DNA from: CAYONP01 sp964405335
GTDB taxonomy: Bacteria; Armatimonadota; UBA10988
NCBI GenBank assembly: GCA_964405335.1
Contig: CAYONP010000011.1
Span: forward strand, 17,707-81,706
DNA: 64,000 nt
Direction of reading: 5' to 3'
Numbering within the stretch: the stretch's first letter is position 1; each line of letters begins with the position of its first letter. A program made the position numbers and the translations under genes. Positions 25,567 through 33,453 of the stretch are shown one piece after another. The notes beneath the pieces were generated by a model. That model made no database searches. It saw nothing but the letters and a program-made list of their open reading frames with translations, and was not told the DNA's origin.

Positions 25567-26667
25567 ATGAGTGTTGACACCGCCGACAAGGCGACCAATC
25601 GGCACAAGGAGATGACCGTCCCGGAGCACCTCGAGGAGCTCCGCTGGCACATCGTCCGCTCGATGCTCTATCTCTGCGTCACCGCCAGCGCCTGCTGGTA
25701 CTACTACGAGCCGGTCTACGAGTTCATCGCCGGACCGGTGATCCGCGCCTTCGAGGCCAATCAGTACGAAGCCAAGCTGATCTACCTCGATATCCTCGAA
25801 CCCCTGCTGTTCCGCCTGCAGGTCGTCCTCGCCGTGGGTCTGGTGCTCGCCCTGCCGCTGGTCATCTGGGAGATCTGGCGCTTCATCGCGCCGGCGCTGC
25901 ACGACAACGAAATCGTCTATGTGCGTCCGCTCATGCCGTTCAGCATCCTGCTCTGCTTCGCCGGCTTCACGCTGATCTACTACGCCCTCCCGCTCGCCTT
26001 CCAGTTCCTGCTCAAGTTCGCCCCGCCGGTGGGCGAGAACGTCGAGATGGCGCAGCACCTGCAGCGCTACTTCTTCTTCCTGCTGCGTATGATGATCGGC
26101 GCCGCCGTCGTCTTCCAGATGCCGGTGGTGATCCTGATCCTCGGTCAGCTCGAGCTGGTCACCGCCAAGGGGCTGATCCGCTACTGGCGGCACTCGATCC
26201 TGATCAACTTCACCCTCGCGGCGATCATCACCCCGACCATCGACCCGGTGAACATGTCGATCATCGCCGTGCCGCTCTGCGCGCTCTACTTCCTCAGCGT
26301 GCTGCTGGTCGTCTGGATCGAGCGCCGCCGCGCGCGCCGGGCACGCGACGAGGGTAGTGAGCCACCGCCCGAGCCGCCCGCCCCGGCGCCCGAGCCGCCC
26401 GCCCCGCCACCGGTGCCAGAAGCGAGCGAGAACGGCGAGCCCGAGCCGGCGGCCGAGCCGGTGGTCGCCGCGCCGGCCGAACCAGCGCCCGCGCCGGCGG
26501 TCACGGCGACCGGCGTGCCGGTGGTCGATCGCTCGATTCTCGGCCCGGGCCTGGCCTCAGCGCCGGTGGTGGCCACCGTCGACGAGGCCGATGAGGCGCT
26601 CTTCGATCCCGACTCACCCGCCGCCGATCACTCCTCGGCGAACGGGTCGTCGTCGTCGTCTTCGTAG
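25567..26667 (+). CDS. tatC: twin-arginine translocase subunit TatC with long C-terminal tail
   Basis: TatC, the signal-peptide receptor of the Tat export pathway for folded proteins. Residues 1-255 have six transmembrane segments and the family signatures MTVPEHLEELRWHIVRSM (cytoplasmic N-terminal binding site) and LPLVIWEIWRFIAPALHDNE with the loop Glu. At 366 residues it is about 100 longer than usual: the tail is Pro/Glu/Ala-rich, apparently disordered, and ends in a serine run. The last 40 nt overlap, in antisense, the 3' end of ssb. TatA/TatB genes are not in the window. Confidence 0.94.
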   Translation: MSVDTADKATNRHKEMTVPEHLEELRWHIVRSMLYLCVTASACWYYYEPVYEFIAGPVIRAFEANQYEAKLIYLDILEPLLFRLQVVLAVGLVLALPLVIWEIWRFIAPALHDNEIVYVRPLMPFSILLCFAGFTLIYYALPLAFQFLLKFAPPVGENVEMAQHLQRYFFFLLRMMIGAAVVFQMPVVILILGQLELVTAKGLIRYWRHSILINFTLAAIITPTIDPVNMSIIAVPLCALYFLSVLLVVWIERRRARRARDEGSEPPPEPPAPAPEPPAPPPVPEASENGEPEPAAEPVVAAPAEPAPAPAVTATGVPVVDRSILGPGLASAPVVATVDEADEALFDPDSPAADHSSANGSSSSSS

Positions 26668-27191
26668 AGGTCGTCGGCCGGCTTGTCGAAGGTCTGGCGG
26701 CGCCCCTCCTGGCCCTCTGCCGGCGGCTTGGCCGCGGCCTCCTCGTCGCCGAAGTCGTCGGGGGTGTGGTCCCACCGGCCGCCGCGCCGCTCGCCGTCAC
26801 GAGCCGGCTGCTCCCGCTCACGTTCGCGGTCGTCGCGCCGGCCGCCCCCGCCGCCGCCGCCGCGGTCGCGGTCATCCCAGGAGTATTTCTGCACGTTGTC
26901 GGCGACCACCGAGACCCAGCGCTGTCGTTGGCCGTTCTTGTCGGTGTACTCGTCGATTTCGAGCCGGCCGTCGACGCCGCACAGGTCGCCGCGCCCGAGG
27001 TAGCGGTTGCAGAATTCGGCGGTGCGGCCGAACACCGTGACGTTGAAGAAGTCGGCCTGGCGCTCGCCGTCGCGTCCCTTCCGCACGCGGTCGACCGCGA
27101 TGCGGAACTTCGAGATCACCGTGCCTTCGTTGGTCTGCCGCTCTTCGGGATCGGCCACCACGCGGCCGACCAGCACGATCCGGTTGATCAT
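26628..27191 (-). CDS. ssb: single-stranded DNA-binding protein
   Basis: 187-residue SSB. An OB-fold of about 105 residues begins MINRIVLVGRVVADPEER and includes DFFNVTVFGRTAEFCNRYLG and GRLEIDEYTDKNGQRQRW. A Gly/Arg/Asp-rich linker follows. The acidic tip reads YEDDDDDPFAEE, resembling DDDIPF, the docking site for replication and repair proteins, but with three residues after the Phe instead of a terminal Phe. It lies 31 nt after rpsF, the usual pairing. rpsR and rplI are not present downstream, where the convergent tatC gene overlaps its end. Confidence 0.95.
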   Translation of the reverse strand: MINRIVLVGRVVADPEERQTNEGTVISKFRIAVDRVRKGRDGERQADFFNVTVFGRTAEFCNRYLGRGDLCGVDGRLEIDEYTDKNGQRQRWVSVVADNVQKYSWDDRDRGGGGGGGRRDDREREREQPARDGERRGGRWDHTPDDFGDEEAAAKPPAEGQEGRRQTFDKPADDLYEDDDDDPFAEE

Positions 27192-27222
27192 CGAAGCCTC
27201 CTGGGAGTCGCCGAGGAGTACT

Positions 27223-27723
27223 TCACTCCTCGGTGGCGATCTCCTCGTCGGCTTCCGGCGCTTCGGGCGTCGACTCCTCGTCGGACGTGGCGGCTTCGGT
27301 CTCCGCCTCCGCCTCGGGCTCCGCCTCGGGCTCGGGCTCGGCGTCGACTTCGTCGTCGTCCGGCGGCGCGACGTCCTCGACCGGCTCGGCGCCGTCGGTA
27401 GGCAGCGCCTGGGTCGGCGGCCTCATGCCGCGCTTCTCGTCGACCACCAGCAGGTAGCGGACGGTCTGGTCGTGCTGCTGAATGGCGATGAACTGCCGCA
27501 GCGGGGTGATTTCGCTCGGGTCGCAGGTGAAGTTGACCAGGACGTAGATGCCCTGGCGCACGCCGCGCACCTCGTAGGCCAGGCGGCGCTGGCCGAGCAC
27601 GTCACAGGCGGTCACCTCGCCGACCTGCGCGATGCGGGCCCGGAGCTGGTCGATCGCCGCGGTCGCCGCCGTGGCGTCCAGCTCGGGGTGGTAGATGATC
27701 ATCAACTCGTAGTCGCGTGCCAT
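27223..27723 (-). CDS. rpsF: 30S ribosomal protein S6 with acidic extension
   Basis: bS6, which binds with S18 to the 16S rRNA central domain. Residues 1-100 (start MARDYELMIIYHPELDATA, then LAYEVRGVRQGIYVLVNF) form the S6 fold. An additional tail of about 65 residues is mostly Glu, Ala, Pro and Asp. Acidic S6 tails are substrates of the RimK glutamate ligase in some bacteria; whether that applies here is not visible. The start follows AAGGACC. The upstream promoter matches sigma-70. ssb is the next gene. Confidence 0.95.
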   Translation of the reverse strand: MARDYELMIIYHPELDATAATAAIDQLRARIAQVGEVTACDVLGQRRLAYEVRGVRQGIYVLVNFTCDPSEITPLRQFIAIQQHDQTVRYLLVVDEKRGMRPPTQALPTDGAEPVEDVAPPDDDEVDAEPEPEAEPEAEAETEAATSDEESTPEAPEADEEIATEE

Positions 27724-27795
27724 GGAGGTCCTTCCCTCGGGCAAACGGCTCCGCTCGGGCGGAGCGAGAAGGTGGGCCGGTTCGCGGCCCGGCGC

Positions 27796-27824
27796 ATGAT
27801 AGCATCGGACCGGGGTGTGGTCAA
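27796..27824 (-). promoter_or_regulatory. sigma-70-type promoter for rpsF-ssb
   Basis: Minus-strand TTGACC, 17-nt spacer, TATCAT with upstream TG. The leader would be about 65 nt. Confidence 0.6.
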
Positions 27825-27844
27825 CGCAGCGCGGGCCGAACGAG

Positions 27845-27895
27845 GTAGCGCCGGCTCGCCGAGCCGGCTTGGCGCGTTCGGCGACCGCGCCCTAC
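27845..27895. repeat. REP-like inverted pair upstream of rpsF
   Basis: GTAG, then a hairpin with perfect 8-bp arms GCCGGCTC / GAGCCGGC, followed by a mirror hairpin GGCGCG / CGCGCC ending in CTAC. It has the same GTAG...CTAC layout as the element after pheA. It lies between the PHP gene end and the rpsF promoter. Confidence 0.55.
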
Positions 27896-27919
27896 CGGTG
27901 CCGGCGCGTTCGGCGGCGG

Positions 27920-28675
27920 TCACGCACCCGGGAAGACAATCTGCTCCTGCCGCAGGCCGGCCTCGCGCGCCAGGTGGACGGTCCACTCGAACCGCCACAC
28001 ATCCTCGGGCCGGTGTGCGTCGCTGGCGAAGACGAACGAGCAGCCCTGCTCGGCCGCCAGGCGAATCACCGCCGGGTAGGTCGCGCGGTGCGCCGGGGTC
28101 ATCTTCCGGGCCGCCAGCTCGTTCAGCTCGATCCAGCAGCCGGCCTCGGCGGCGGCGGCGAAGACCGGGCGGAAGCGCTCGAGCACGGCGGCATAGTCGG
28201 GCGTCAGCGTGTTCTGCGCCAAGATCACCGCCGGGTGGGCCCAGGTCTGAACCACGGGGTTGGTCACGATCCGCGCGGCCCAGGCGAAGTAGGCGTCGAT
28301 CAGCCGCTGCTTCTCCTCGGCATCGAACTCGAACTTGCCGTTCCACACCCGCCGCGAGCCGGGGTAATGGTGGGTGCTGGCAATCACATAGGCCAGGCTG
28401 TCGACCGGCGCCATGAGCGAGCCGTCGGCGGCGACGGGATCGGCGTCGACCTCGCCGCCAAGGAGGACACGACATGCGTGGTGAACAGCGGCAAGGTCTC
28501 GGCCAATGGCCTCGAGGCGGGCAAGATGGGCGGGTTCGTGCAGGTGTTCGGTGATGTAGTAGGCCTCGAGCCCGGCGGCGTCGGCGGCGGCGACGGCGTT
28601 GGCGACGGTCATGTCGGGGTGGGCGTGGCCGCAGTGGACGGTGTGGGTATGGGTATCGATGCGGGGCGGGATCAC
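27920..28675 (-). CDS. PHP-domain phosphoesterase (histidinol-phosphatase-like)
   Basis: 251-residue PHP-superfamily hydrolase. The first metal-binding motif is DTHTHTVHCGHAHPDM; further ligands are in YYITEHLHEP, VLLGGEVDADP, YVIASTHHYPG, TWAHPAVI and FVFASDAHRPEDV, so the trinuclear site looks complete. Similar proteins hydrolyse histidinol phosphate, nucleotides or other phosphoesters, and the substrate cannot be chosen from context. The gene is divergent from the ECF sigma gene and ends close to a REP-like repeat. Confidence 0.87.
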   Translation of the reverse strand: MIPPRIDTHTHTVHCGHAHPDMTVANAVAAADAAGLEAYYITEHLHEPAHLARLEAIGRDLAAVHHACRVLLGGEVDADPVAADGSLMAPVDSLAYVIASTHHYPGSRRVWNGKFEFDAEEKQRLIDAYFAWAARIVTNPVVQTWAHPAVILAQNTLTPDYAAVLERFRPVFAAAAEAGCWIELNELAARKMTPAHRATYPAVIRLAAEQGCSFVFASDAHRPEDVWRFEWTVHLAREAGLRQEQIVFPGA

Positions 28676-28782
28676 GGCTACGGCTCTCCGGCGCGGTGGT
28701 TACCGGACCGGCGGGCCAATCCTGCCGGCGGTCGAGTCGCGGAACCCGCCGGCTGGCTCGTCTATGGTTCGGGAGCGGCGGC

Positions 28783-29361
28783 GTGGCAGTCCCGCAGCGA
28801 CACGTCAAGGCGGTCGAGCAGGTGATGGAGGCTCCTCAGCAAGCCACGCGGCAGGACGGCTTCGAGGCCCTGGTGGCCGACCACGCGCCGATGGTCGGGC
28901 GGATGCTGAGCGCGCTGGTCGACGATCCGAACCTGGTCGCCGACCTGGCGCAGGAGACCTTCGTCCGGGCCTACCGCGGGCTCGAGGCGTTCCGCGGCGG
29001 GCAGACCTCGACCTGGCTCGGCCGGATTGCGGTCAATGTCGCCCGCGACCATCATCGCGGGGCCTGGAACCAGCGCGTGCTGCTGGTGGCCGAGCCCGAC
29101 GACGAACGCGCGGGGGCCGACGGAGAGCCGGAGGTGATTGTCCTCCAGCACGAGGCCGGGCTGCGCATCCGCGCGGCGATGCAGCGGCTGCCGGCGCGTC
29201 AGGCCGAGGTGGTTCGGCTGCGGTTCTTGCTGGGCGAGAGCTATGTCGGCATGGAGGCGCTCCTGGGTGTGCCCGAGAGCACGCTGCGCAGCCGCGTGAA
29301 GGCGGCGCTCAAGCGGCTCCGCGCCGAACTGGCCGACTACTTCGCGGAGAGCGAATCATGA
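28783..29361 (+). CDS. ECF-type RNA polymerase sigma factor
   Basis: Extracytoplasmic-function sigma factor of about 192 residues. Region 2 is visible as FEALVADHAPMVGRMLSALV and LAQETFVRAYRGLEAFRGG. Region 4 (MQRLPARQAEVVRLRFLLGE followed by a helix-turn-helix) recognises the -35. A GTG preceded by GGGAG was chosen; the ATG 42 nt downstream is the alternative. Its stop overlaps the start of the zinc-finger anti-sigma gene (ATGA), the classic arrangement of an ECF factor with its cognate membrane anti-sigma. Confidence 0.88.
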   Translation: MAVPQRHVKAVEQVMEAPQQATRQDGFEALVADHAPMVGRMLSALVDDPNLVADLAQETFVRAYRGLEAFRGGQTSTWLGRIAVNVARDHHRGAWNQRVLLVAEPDDERAGADGEPEVIVLQHEAGLRIRAAMQRLPARQAEVVRLRFLLGESYVGMEALLGVPESTLRSRVKAALKRLRAELADYFAESES

Positions 29362-31091
29362 GGTGCCGTGAGTGCGAAGAGCACCTGCAATCCTATCTCG
29401 ATGAGACCCTGCACCCGGCGCTGGCCAGCGCGCTGACCAAGCACCTGCGCCGCTGCGAGGCGTGCCGCCAGGCGCTGGAGGAGCGGCGGGTGATCCCCGC
29501 CCGCCCCGCGCTGCAGGTGGGCGAGTGGATCCCGCCGAGCGGCTTTGTCGCCCGCACGCTGCGCAGTGCCGAGGCCGAGCGCGACTCGTTCATCGGCCTG
29601 CGCGAGCGCACGGTGCGCTGGCCCTGGCTGCGCTGGGCGCTGCTGGCGGCGGCGCTGCTGGCTCTGCTGGCGGTGCCGGCGACGCGGCGGGTGATGCACC
29701 CGTTCGGGACGTTGACCCGACTCGCCGTGACACCGTATGACGTTTCCTCGCTGATCGGCAACCCTGGGTTCTTCTCCTCGGCCGCGGGGGCGTACGTCGG
29801 CACCGAAGAGCTGGCCACGCAGGGCGTGGTGCCCGGCGGTTTGGCCGATCGCGAACTTGCGATCGCGGCCCAGGTCGGCGGAATGGCAGCAGCCCTTGAG
29901 CGACAGGCGACCGACGTCAAGAGATGGACGGCCCTCGACTCGGATGATGATTTCAAGTTGCCGCCCAGCTCATCGATGCGCGAGGCGAACGGCGCGGTGT
30001 ACTACCTCGATTCTGTCGCCAACGTGGTCGGCGTGAACCAGAGCCTCACGCTGAGCGAGTGGCTCGAGCTGATCCGGCGCGGCAACAGGGCCAGGGAGCT
30101 GAGCCTCGATCGCGCAGACCGTCGGACCACCTCGGTCGGCGTGCTGGTGGCCAACGGGGTGCCCGAGTGGCTGGCCGAGCGACTGGTCGGCGAGCCCGCC
30201 GAGGCGACCACCTGGGTGCCGGCGCTGCGCCTGACTATCCGCGCCGCCGCCACGCGGGCGACCGCGCTGCTCGACGCCGGCCACCCGGCCGACGCCGCGG
30301 AGCTGCTCGCCGTCATGGCCACCTTCGGCGACCGGCTCCGCCGCGAGGGCGAGCTGGACAGCGAACGACGCGCCGGGGCGTTGATGCAACTGGTCATGCT
30401 CAGCCTCGCCCGACAGGAGCTGAGCGCCGACGAGCTGCGCGGCCACGGGTTGGAGCAGGCGGTCGCCGCCGACCTGGCCTCCGCCGCCAAGGCTCTCGCC
30501 CGGCCGCTCGGCCGCGGCGTGCCGCCGCCCGACCCCGAGCTGGCCCGCTTCCTGGTCATCGCCCGCGGCGTAGCCGGGCTGACCGTCGCCGTCCTGCTGC
30601 TCGGCCTGCTGGTCGGTCTGGCGGTGGTCGGCCACCGGCTGGTTCGTCGTCGCTGGCCCGGCCCGGCACCGCTGCCGCTCGGCCGCTGGCACACCGGGGT
30701 GCTGTTGCTCATGTCTGCCGGGTCAGGCGGATTCGCACTGCGCGGACTGCTGCCGGCTCTTTTGGGCTCGGCTGAAGCCGAGATCTGGCGATGGGTACTG
30801 CACGCCGCTGTCGCACCTGCCGCTGTGTTCGGTTACCTCGCCGCCCTCGGCGGGCAGCATGCGCACGAGGTCGGCGCGCCGCGGTGGCGGTTCGGCAACT
30901 GGATCGATCGCCTGATCGAATGCCCCGAGCCACACCTCTCGCCGCGCTGGGACTTCGTCCGCCGCGCCTGGCTGGCGCTCGACTGGCGGCTCGCCGCGCT
31001 CTGCGGCTGGCTCTTCGTCGCCGGCGTGGTGGCCCTCGCCTGGCTCGACCACTGGGCCTGGGTCGGTCCACCCGCGTGGCTGGTCGGCTGA
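29358..31091 (+). CDS. membrane anti-sigma factor with zinc-finger (ZAS-like) domain
   Basis: 577-residue membrane protein. The N-terminal 45 residues are a putative zinc-finger/anti-sigma domain, HLRRCEACRQAL, with the H-x3-C-x2-C motif. A transmembrane helix follows (WALLAAALLALLAVP, about residue 100). A large extracytoplasmic region (about residues 115-385) has no domain I recognise. The C-terminal part has about five more hydrophobic segments. It overlaps the sigma gene by 4 nt. It is much longer than the usual 200-250-residue anti-sigma factor, so the extra region may sense or process a signal itself. Confidence 0.75.
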   Translation: MRCRECEEHLQSYLDETLHPALASALTKHLRRCEACRQALEERRVIPARPALQVGEWIPPSGFVARTLRSAEAERDSFIGLRERTVRWPWLRWALLAAALLALLAVPATRRVMHPFGTLTRLAVTPYDVSSLIGNPGFFSSAAGAYVGTEELATQGVVPGGLADRELAIAAQVGGMAAALERQATDVKRWTALDSDDDFKLPPSSSMREANGAVYYLDSVANVVGVNQSLTLSEWLELIRRGNRARELSLDRADRRTTSVGVLVANGVPEWLAERLVGEPAEATTWVPALRLTIRAAATRATALLDAGHPADAAELLAVMATFGDRLRREGELDSERRAGALMQLVMLSLARQELSADELRGHGLEQAVAADLASAAKALARPLGRGVPPPDPELARFLVIARGVAGLTVAVLLLGLLVGLAVVGHRLVRRRWPGPAPLPLGRWHTGVLLLMSAGSGGFALRGLLPALLGSAEAEIWRWVLHAAVAPAAVFGYLAALGGQHAHEVGAPRWRFGNWIDRLIECPEPHLSPRWDFVRRAWLALDWRLAALCGWLFVAGVVALAWLDHWAWVGPPAWLVG

Positions 31092-31115
31092 GAATCTCTC
31101 CCACGGTGAAACCCG

Positions 31116-31181
31116 ATGCGTAGGTCCGGTAGTTCTCTTGCAGACCGGGATTCGAACCGGCTCAGGAAAGGACCTACGCAT
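31116..31181 (+). promoter_or_regulatory. inverted repeat enclosing the rhodanese leader and covering its start site
   Basis: Perfect 12-bp arms ATGCGTAGGTCC and GGACCTACGCAT, 42 nt apart. The right arm covers part of the ribosome-binding site (AAAGGA) and the first two bases of the start codon, so the folded mRNA would hide both. A CCGG...CCGG stem-loop sits between the arms. Alternatively it is a REP-like element (GTAG/CTAC feet) that happens to abut the gene. Confidence 0.5.
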
Positions 31182-31728
31182 GGCCGTGGCAGAGCAGAGC
31201 AACGCGACCGCGGTGCGCACCGTCGATGCCGACACGCTGCGCGAGTGGATGGAGGCCGACGAGGCGGTGCTGATCGATGTGCGCGAGCCCGCCGAGTATG
31301 CCGCCGAGCGGATCCCCGGCTCGGTCAACCTGCCGCTCTCGAGCTTCTCGCCCGACAAGCTGCCGGCGCATGACGGCCGGCACCTGGTGCTCCACTGCCA
31401 GGCCGGCGCGCGCGCGACGCAGGCGACCTGCCGGCTGATCGACGCGGGTCTCGGGCCGGTCTGGTGCTTCGAGGCCGGCATGAGCGGCTGGCGCACCGCG
31501 GGGCTGGCGGTTGAGGGCACCGGCCGCGAGATGATCAACGTGCAGCGGCAGACGCAGATTGCCGTCGGCACGTTCGTGCTCGCCGGCACGCTGCTCGGCG
31601 CCTTTGTCGCTCAGGGCTGGCTGGTGCTCGCCGGCTTGATGGGCTGCGGGCTGATCGTCGCCGGCAGCACGGGCAAGTGCGCGCTGGCCGAGCTGATCGC
31701 CCGCCTGCCGTGGAACCAGAAGGCCTGA
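31180..31728 (+). CDS. rhodanese-domain membrane protein (YgaP-like)
   Basis: 182-residue protein with an N-terminal rhodanese domain (residues 10-110) and a C-terminal two-helix membrane segment of the DUF2892 type. The active-site loop is LVLHCQAGARATQA with the persulfide-forming Cys, and VREPAEYAAERIPGSVNLPL is the domain's Asp/Arg signature. E. coli YgaP has the same layout and sulfurtransferase activity at the inner membrane. AAAGGA precedes the ATG. It is monocistronic; the UroD-like gene starts 57 nt later on the same strand. Confidence 0.9.
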   Translation: MAVAEQSNATAVRTVDADTLREWMEADEAVLIDVREPAEYAAERIPGSVNLPLSSFSPDKLPAHDGRHLVLHCQAGARATQATCRLIDAGLGPVWCFEAGMSGWRTAGLAVEGTGREMINVQRQTQIAVGTFVLAGTLLGAFVAQGWLVLAGLMGCGLIVAGSTGKCALAELIARLPWNQKA

Positions 31729-31785
31729 CGAGGAGCGGCGGCGCGATCGCCGAAGGCGCGGGGTCGGCAGAGGGAGTTGAGCCCG

Positions 31786-32826
31786 ATGACCCCGCGCGAA
31801 CGCATCCTGGCCGCGATGGAGTTCAGCGGCCCCGACCGGGCGCCGATCCACCATTACATCTTCCCCGGCGCGCTGCGGCGGCACGGGCAGCGGCTGGTCG
31901 ACCTGGCCGACCAGTACCCGGACGACTTCGGCAACGAGGCGATCCACCACACCTGGCGGCAGATCCAGCGCGAGGGCGACCAGCCGGAGGAGATCATCAC
32001 CTGGATCGACGCCTGGGGCACGGTCTGGCGGCGGTTGAGCCTGTACACCTCGGGCGAGGTCGAGGCGCCGGCAATCCCCGAGTGGAGCGAGTGGCACGAC
32101 TACGAGTTCCCGCCGGCGCCCGGCCCGGCGCACTACGAAGCGTATGAGGCGAGCGTGCGGGCGCAGCACCCCGAGCGGTTCGTCTCGTGCGGCGGCGGCG
32201 GCTTGTTCCAGCATGTGCAGAACCTGCGCGGGCCCGAGGGCTTCCTGACCGACATCGGCGAGGACCGCGCCGAGCTGCACGAGTTGCTCGACCGGCTGGT
32301 CGACTACTACCTGCCGCAGCTCCGTGCCCACCTGGCGGCCGGCGCCGACGCCGCGGTGTGGGGCGACGACTGGGGCGCGCAGGACCGGATGCTGTGCAGC
32401 CCCGAGGCCTGGCGTCGGATCTTCCGCCCGCGTTATCAGCGGCTGTTCGACGCCGTCCGCGAGGCCGGGGCGAAGATCTGGATCCACTCCGACGGCTGGA
32501 TCCTCGAGATCCTGCCCGACCTGGTCGACATGGGCGCCGACTTGATCAACCCGCAGCACGCCTGCATGGGCACCCGCAGAGTCGGCAAGATCCTCGGCGG
32601 CCGGGTCTGCGTCCGGACCGACATCGACCGCCAGACGGTCATCCCCCACGGCACGCCCGACGAGGTGCGCGCCGCGGTGCGCGAGGTGATGGACTGCTTC
32701 GGGCGGTTCGACGGCGGGGTGATGCTCCACGGCGAAATCGGCCCGGACGTGCCGTTCGAGAACGCCGAAGCGCTGTATGCGGCGTTCTATGAGTGTGGGC
32801 GGTATCCGTTGGGGTGGTTGGGGTGA
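31786..32826 (+). CDS. UroD-like (MtaA/methyltransferase superfamily) protein
   Basis: 346-residue TIM-barrel protein of the uroporphyrinogen decarboxylase-like family, which includes cobalamin- and coenzyme M-dependent methyltransferases. The N-terminus MTPRERILAAMEFSGPDRAP is typical. AAVWGDDWGAQDRMLCSP and IWIHSDGWILEIL are the family core, and NPQHACMG could supply a metal-binding Cys. It is unlikely to be the heme enzyme HemE because it lacks the usual FxPRPP-type N-terminus. The start follows AGGGAG. Its TGA overlaps the GTG of the first DUF6883 gene. Confidence 0.85.
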   Translation: MTPRERILAAMEFSGPDRAPIHHYIFPGALRRHGQRLVDLADQYPDDFGNEAIHHTWRQIQREGDQPEEIITWIDAWGTVWRRLSLYTSGEVEAPAIPEWSEWHDYEFPPAPGPAHYEAYEASVRAQHPERFVSCGGGGLFQHVQNLRGPEGFLTDIGEDRAELHELLDRLVDYYLPQLRAHLAAGADAAVWGDDWGAQDRMLCSPEAWRRIFRPRYQRLFDAVREAGAKIWIHSDGWILEILPDLVDMGADLINPQHACMGTRRVGKILGGRVCVRTDIDRQTVIPHGTPDEVRAAVREVMDCFGRFDGGVMLHGEIGPDVPFENAEALYAAFYECGRYPLGWLG

Positions 32827-32837
32827 GCGGGTTGCCG
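32791..32837 (+). repeat. UroD 3'-end duplicated segment, copy A
   Basis: 47 bp covering the last 12 codons of the UroD-like gene and the first five codons of DUF6883 gene 1. It is 44/47 identical to a segment 732 bp downstream that precedes DUF6883 gene 2. Confidence 0.9.
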
Positions 32838-33170
32838 CGGGCCAACACCTGGCTGATCGACGAGGCCAAGCTCGCGGGTTATCTGCTGAGCGAGCAGCAC
32901 CCGACCGGCGGCCCGAAGGCAGCGTTCCTGCTGGCGCGTGGGTTTCGCCGCGAGCGGCCGGACGAGCTCGCTGGAGCCTTGCGACGTCACGCAGAGCGGC
33001 ATGGCATCGCCAAGACGGTCGGAACGCGGTACGGCACCAAGTTCGTTATCGAGGGTGCGCTGGAAGCGCCCGACGGGAGTGCGCCCCGGATTCGTGCGGT
33101 CTGGATCGTCTTGCACGATGAAACGGTGCCGCGGTTCGTGTCGGCCTACCCGCTTGGGAGAAGACGATGA
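32823..33170 (+). CDS. DUF6883 family protein, module 1
   Basis: 115-residue small protein matching by eye the DUF6883 family: PKAAFLLARGFRRERPDEL, TRYGTKFVIEGALEAPDG, IRAVWIVLHDETVPRFVSAY. In other genomes this domain occurs alone beside DUF4926 proteins and as a C-terminal domain of polymorphic toxins, so a toxin-like activity is possible but unproven. The GTG start overlaps the UroD-like stop (GTGA). The following DUF4926 gene overlaps its end by 4 nt. A paralog of about 40% identity lies 732 bp downstream. Confidence 0.72.
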   Translation: MSGLPRANTWLIDEAKLAGYLLSEQHPTGGPKAAFLLARGFRRERPDELAGALRRHAERHGIAKTVGTRYGTKFVIEGALEAPDGSAPRIRAVWIVLHDETVPRFVSAYPLGRRR

Positions 33171-33409
33171 TCCCGGAACTGGAGTGTGTGGCCCTGCTCG
33201 TCGACCTGCCGGAGCTTGGCCTCAAAGCCGGCGACATCGGCACGGTCGTCCATGTCTATCCCAGCGGTGCGGCGTACGAAGTCGAGTTCGTCGACCTCGA
33301 CGGCTGGACCATCGGCGTTGAGACCTTGGAGCAGGCGCAGATTCGCCTTGCCCGTCGCGACGAGCTGGAGCGCCGCAGCGCGCAACGGGAGGCGCGCATC
33401 CATCCCTGA
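33167..33409 (+). CDS. DUF4926 family protein, module 1
   Basis: 80-residue protein of the DUF4926 type. The core VALLVDLPELGLKAGDIGTV, then HVYPSGAAYEVEFVDLDG and TIGVETLEQAQIR looks like a small SH3-like beta barrel. It overlaps DUF6883 gene 1 by ATGA, so the two are translated together. The pairing of an all-beta protein of this size with DUF6883 resembles a toxin-antitoxin or immunity pair; which would be toxic is not decided by sequence. About 65% identical to the module 2 homolog over its core. Confidence 0.72.
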   Translation: MIPELECVALLVDLPELGLKAGDIGTVVHVYPSGAAYEVEFVDLDGWTIGVETLEQAQIRLARRDELERRSAQREARIHP

Positions 33410-33453
33410 CCGCCGCTTCGGGACGGCGGCATTCCAGGCCCGTTTGGCAACTG

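Noticed and set aside
31140..31165. GGTTCGAATCC on the minus strand resembling a tRNA T-loop
   Set aside because: No acceptor, D or anticodon arm can be drawn around it; the sequence is explained by the inverted repeat of the rhodanese leader.
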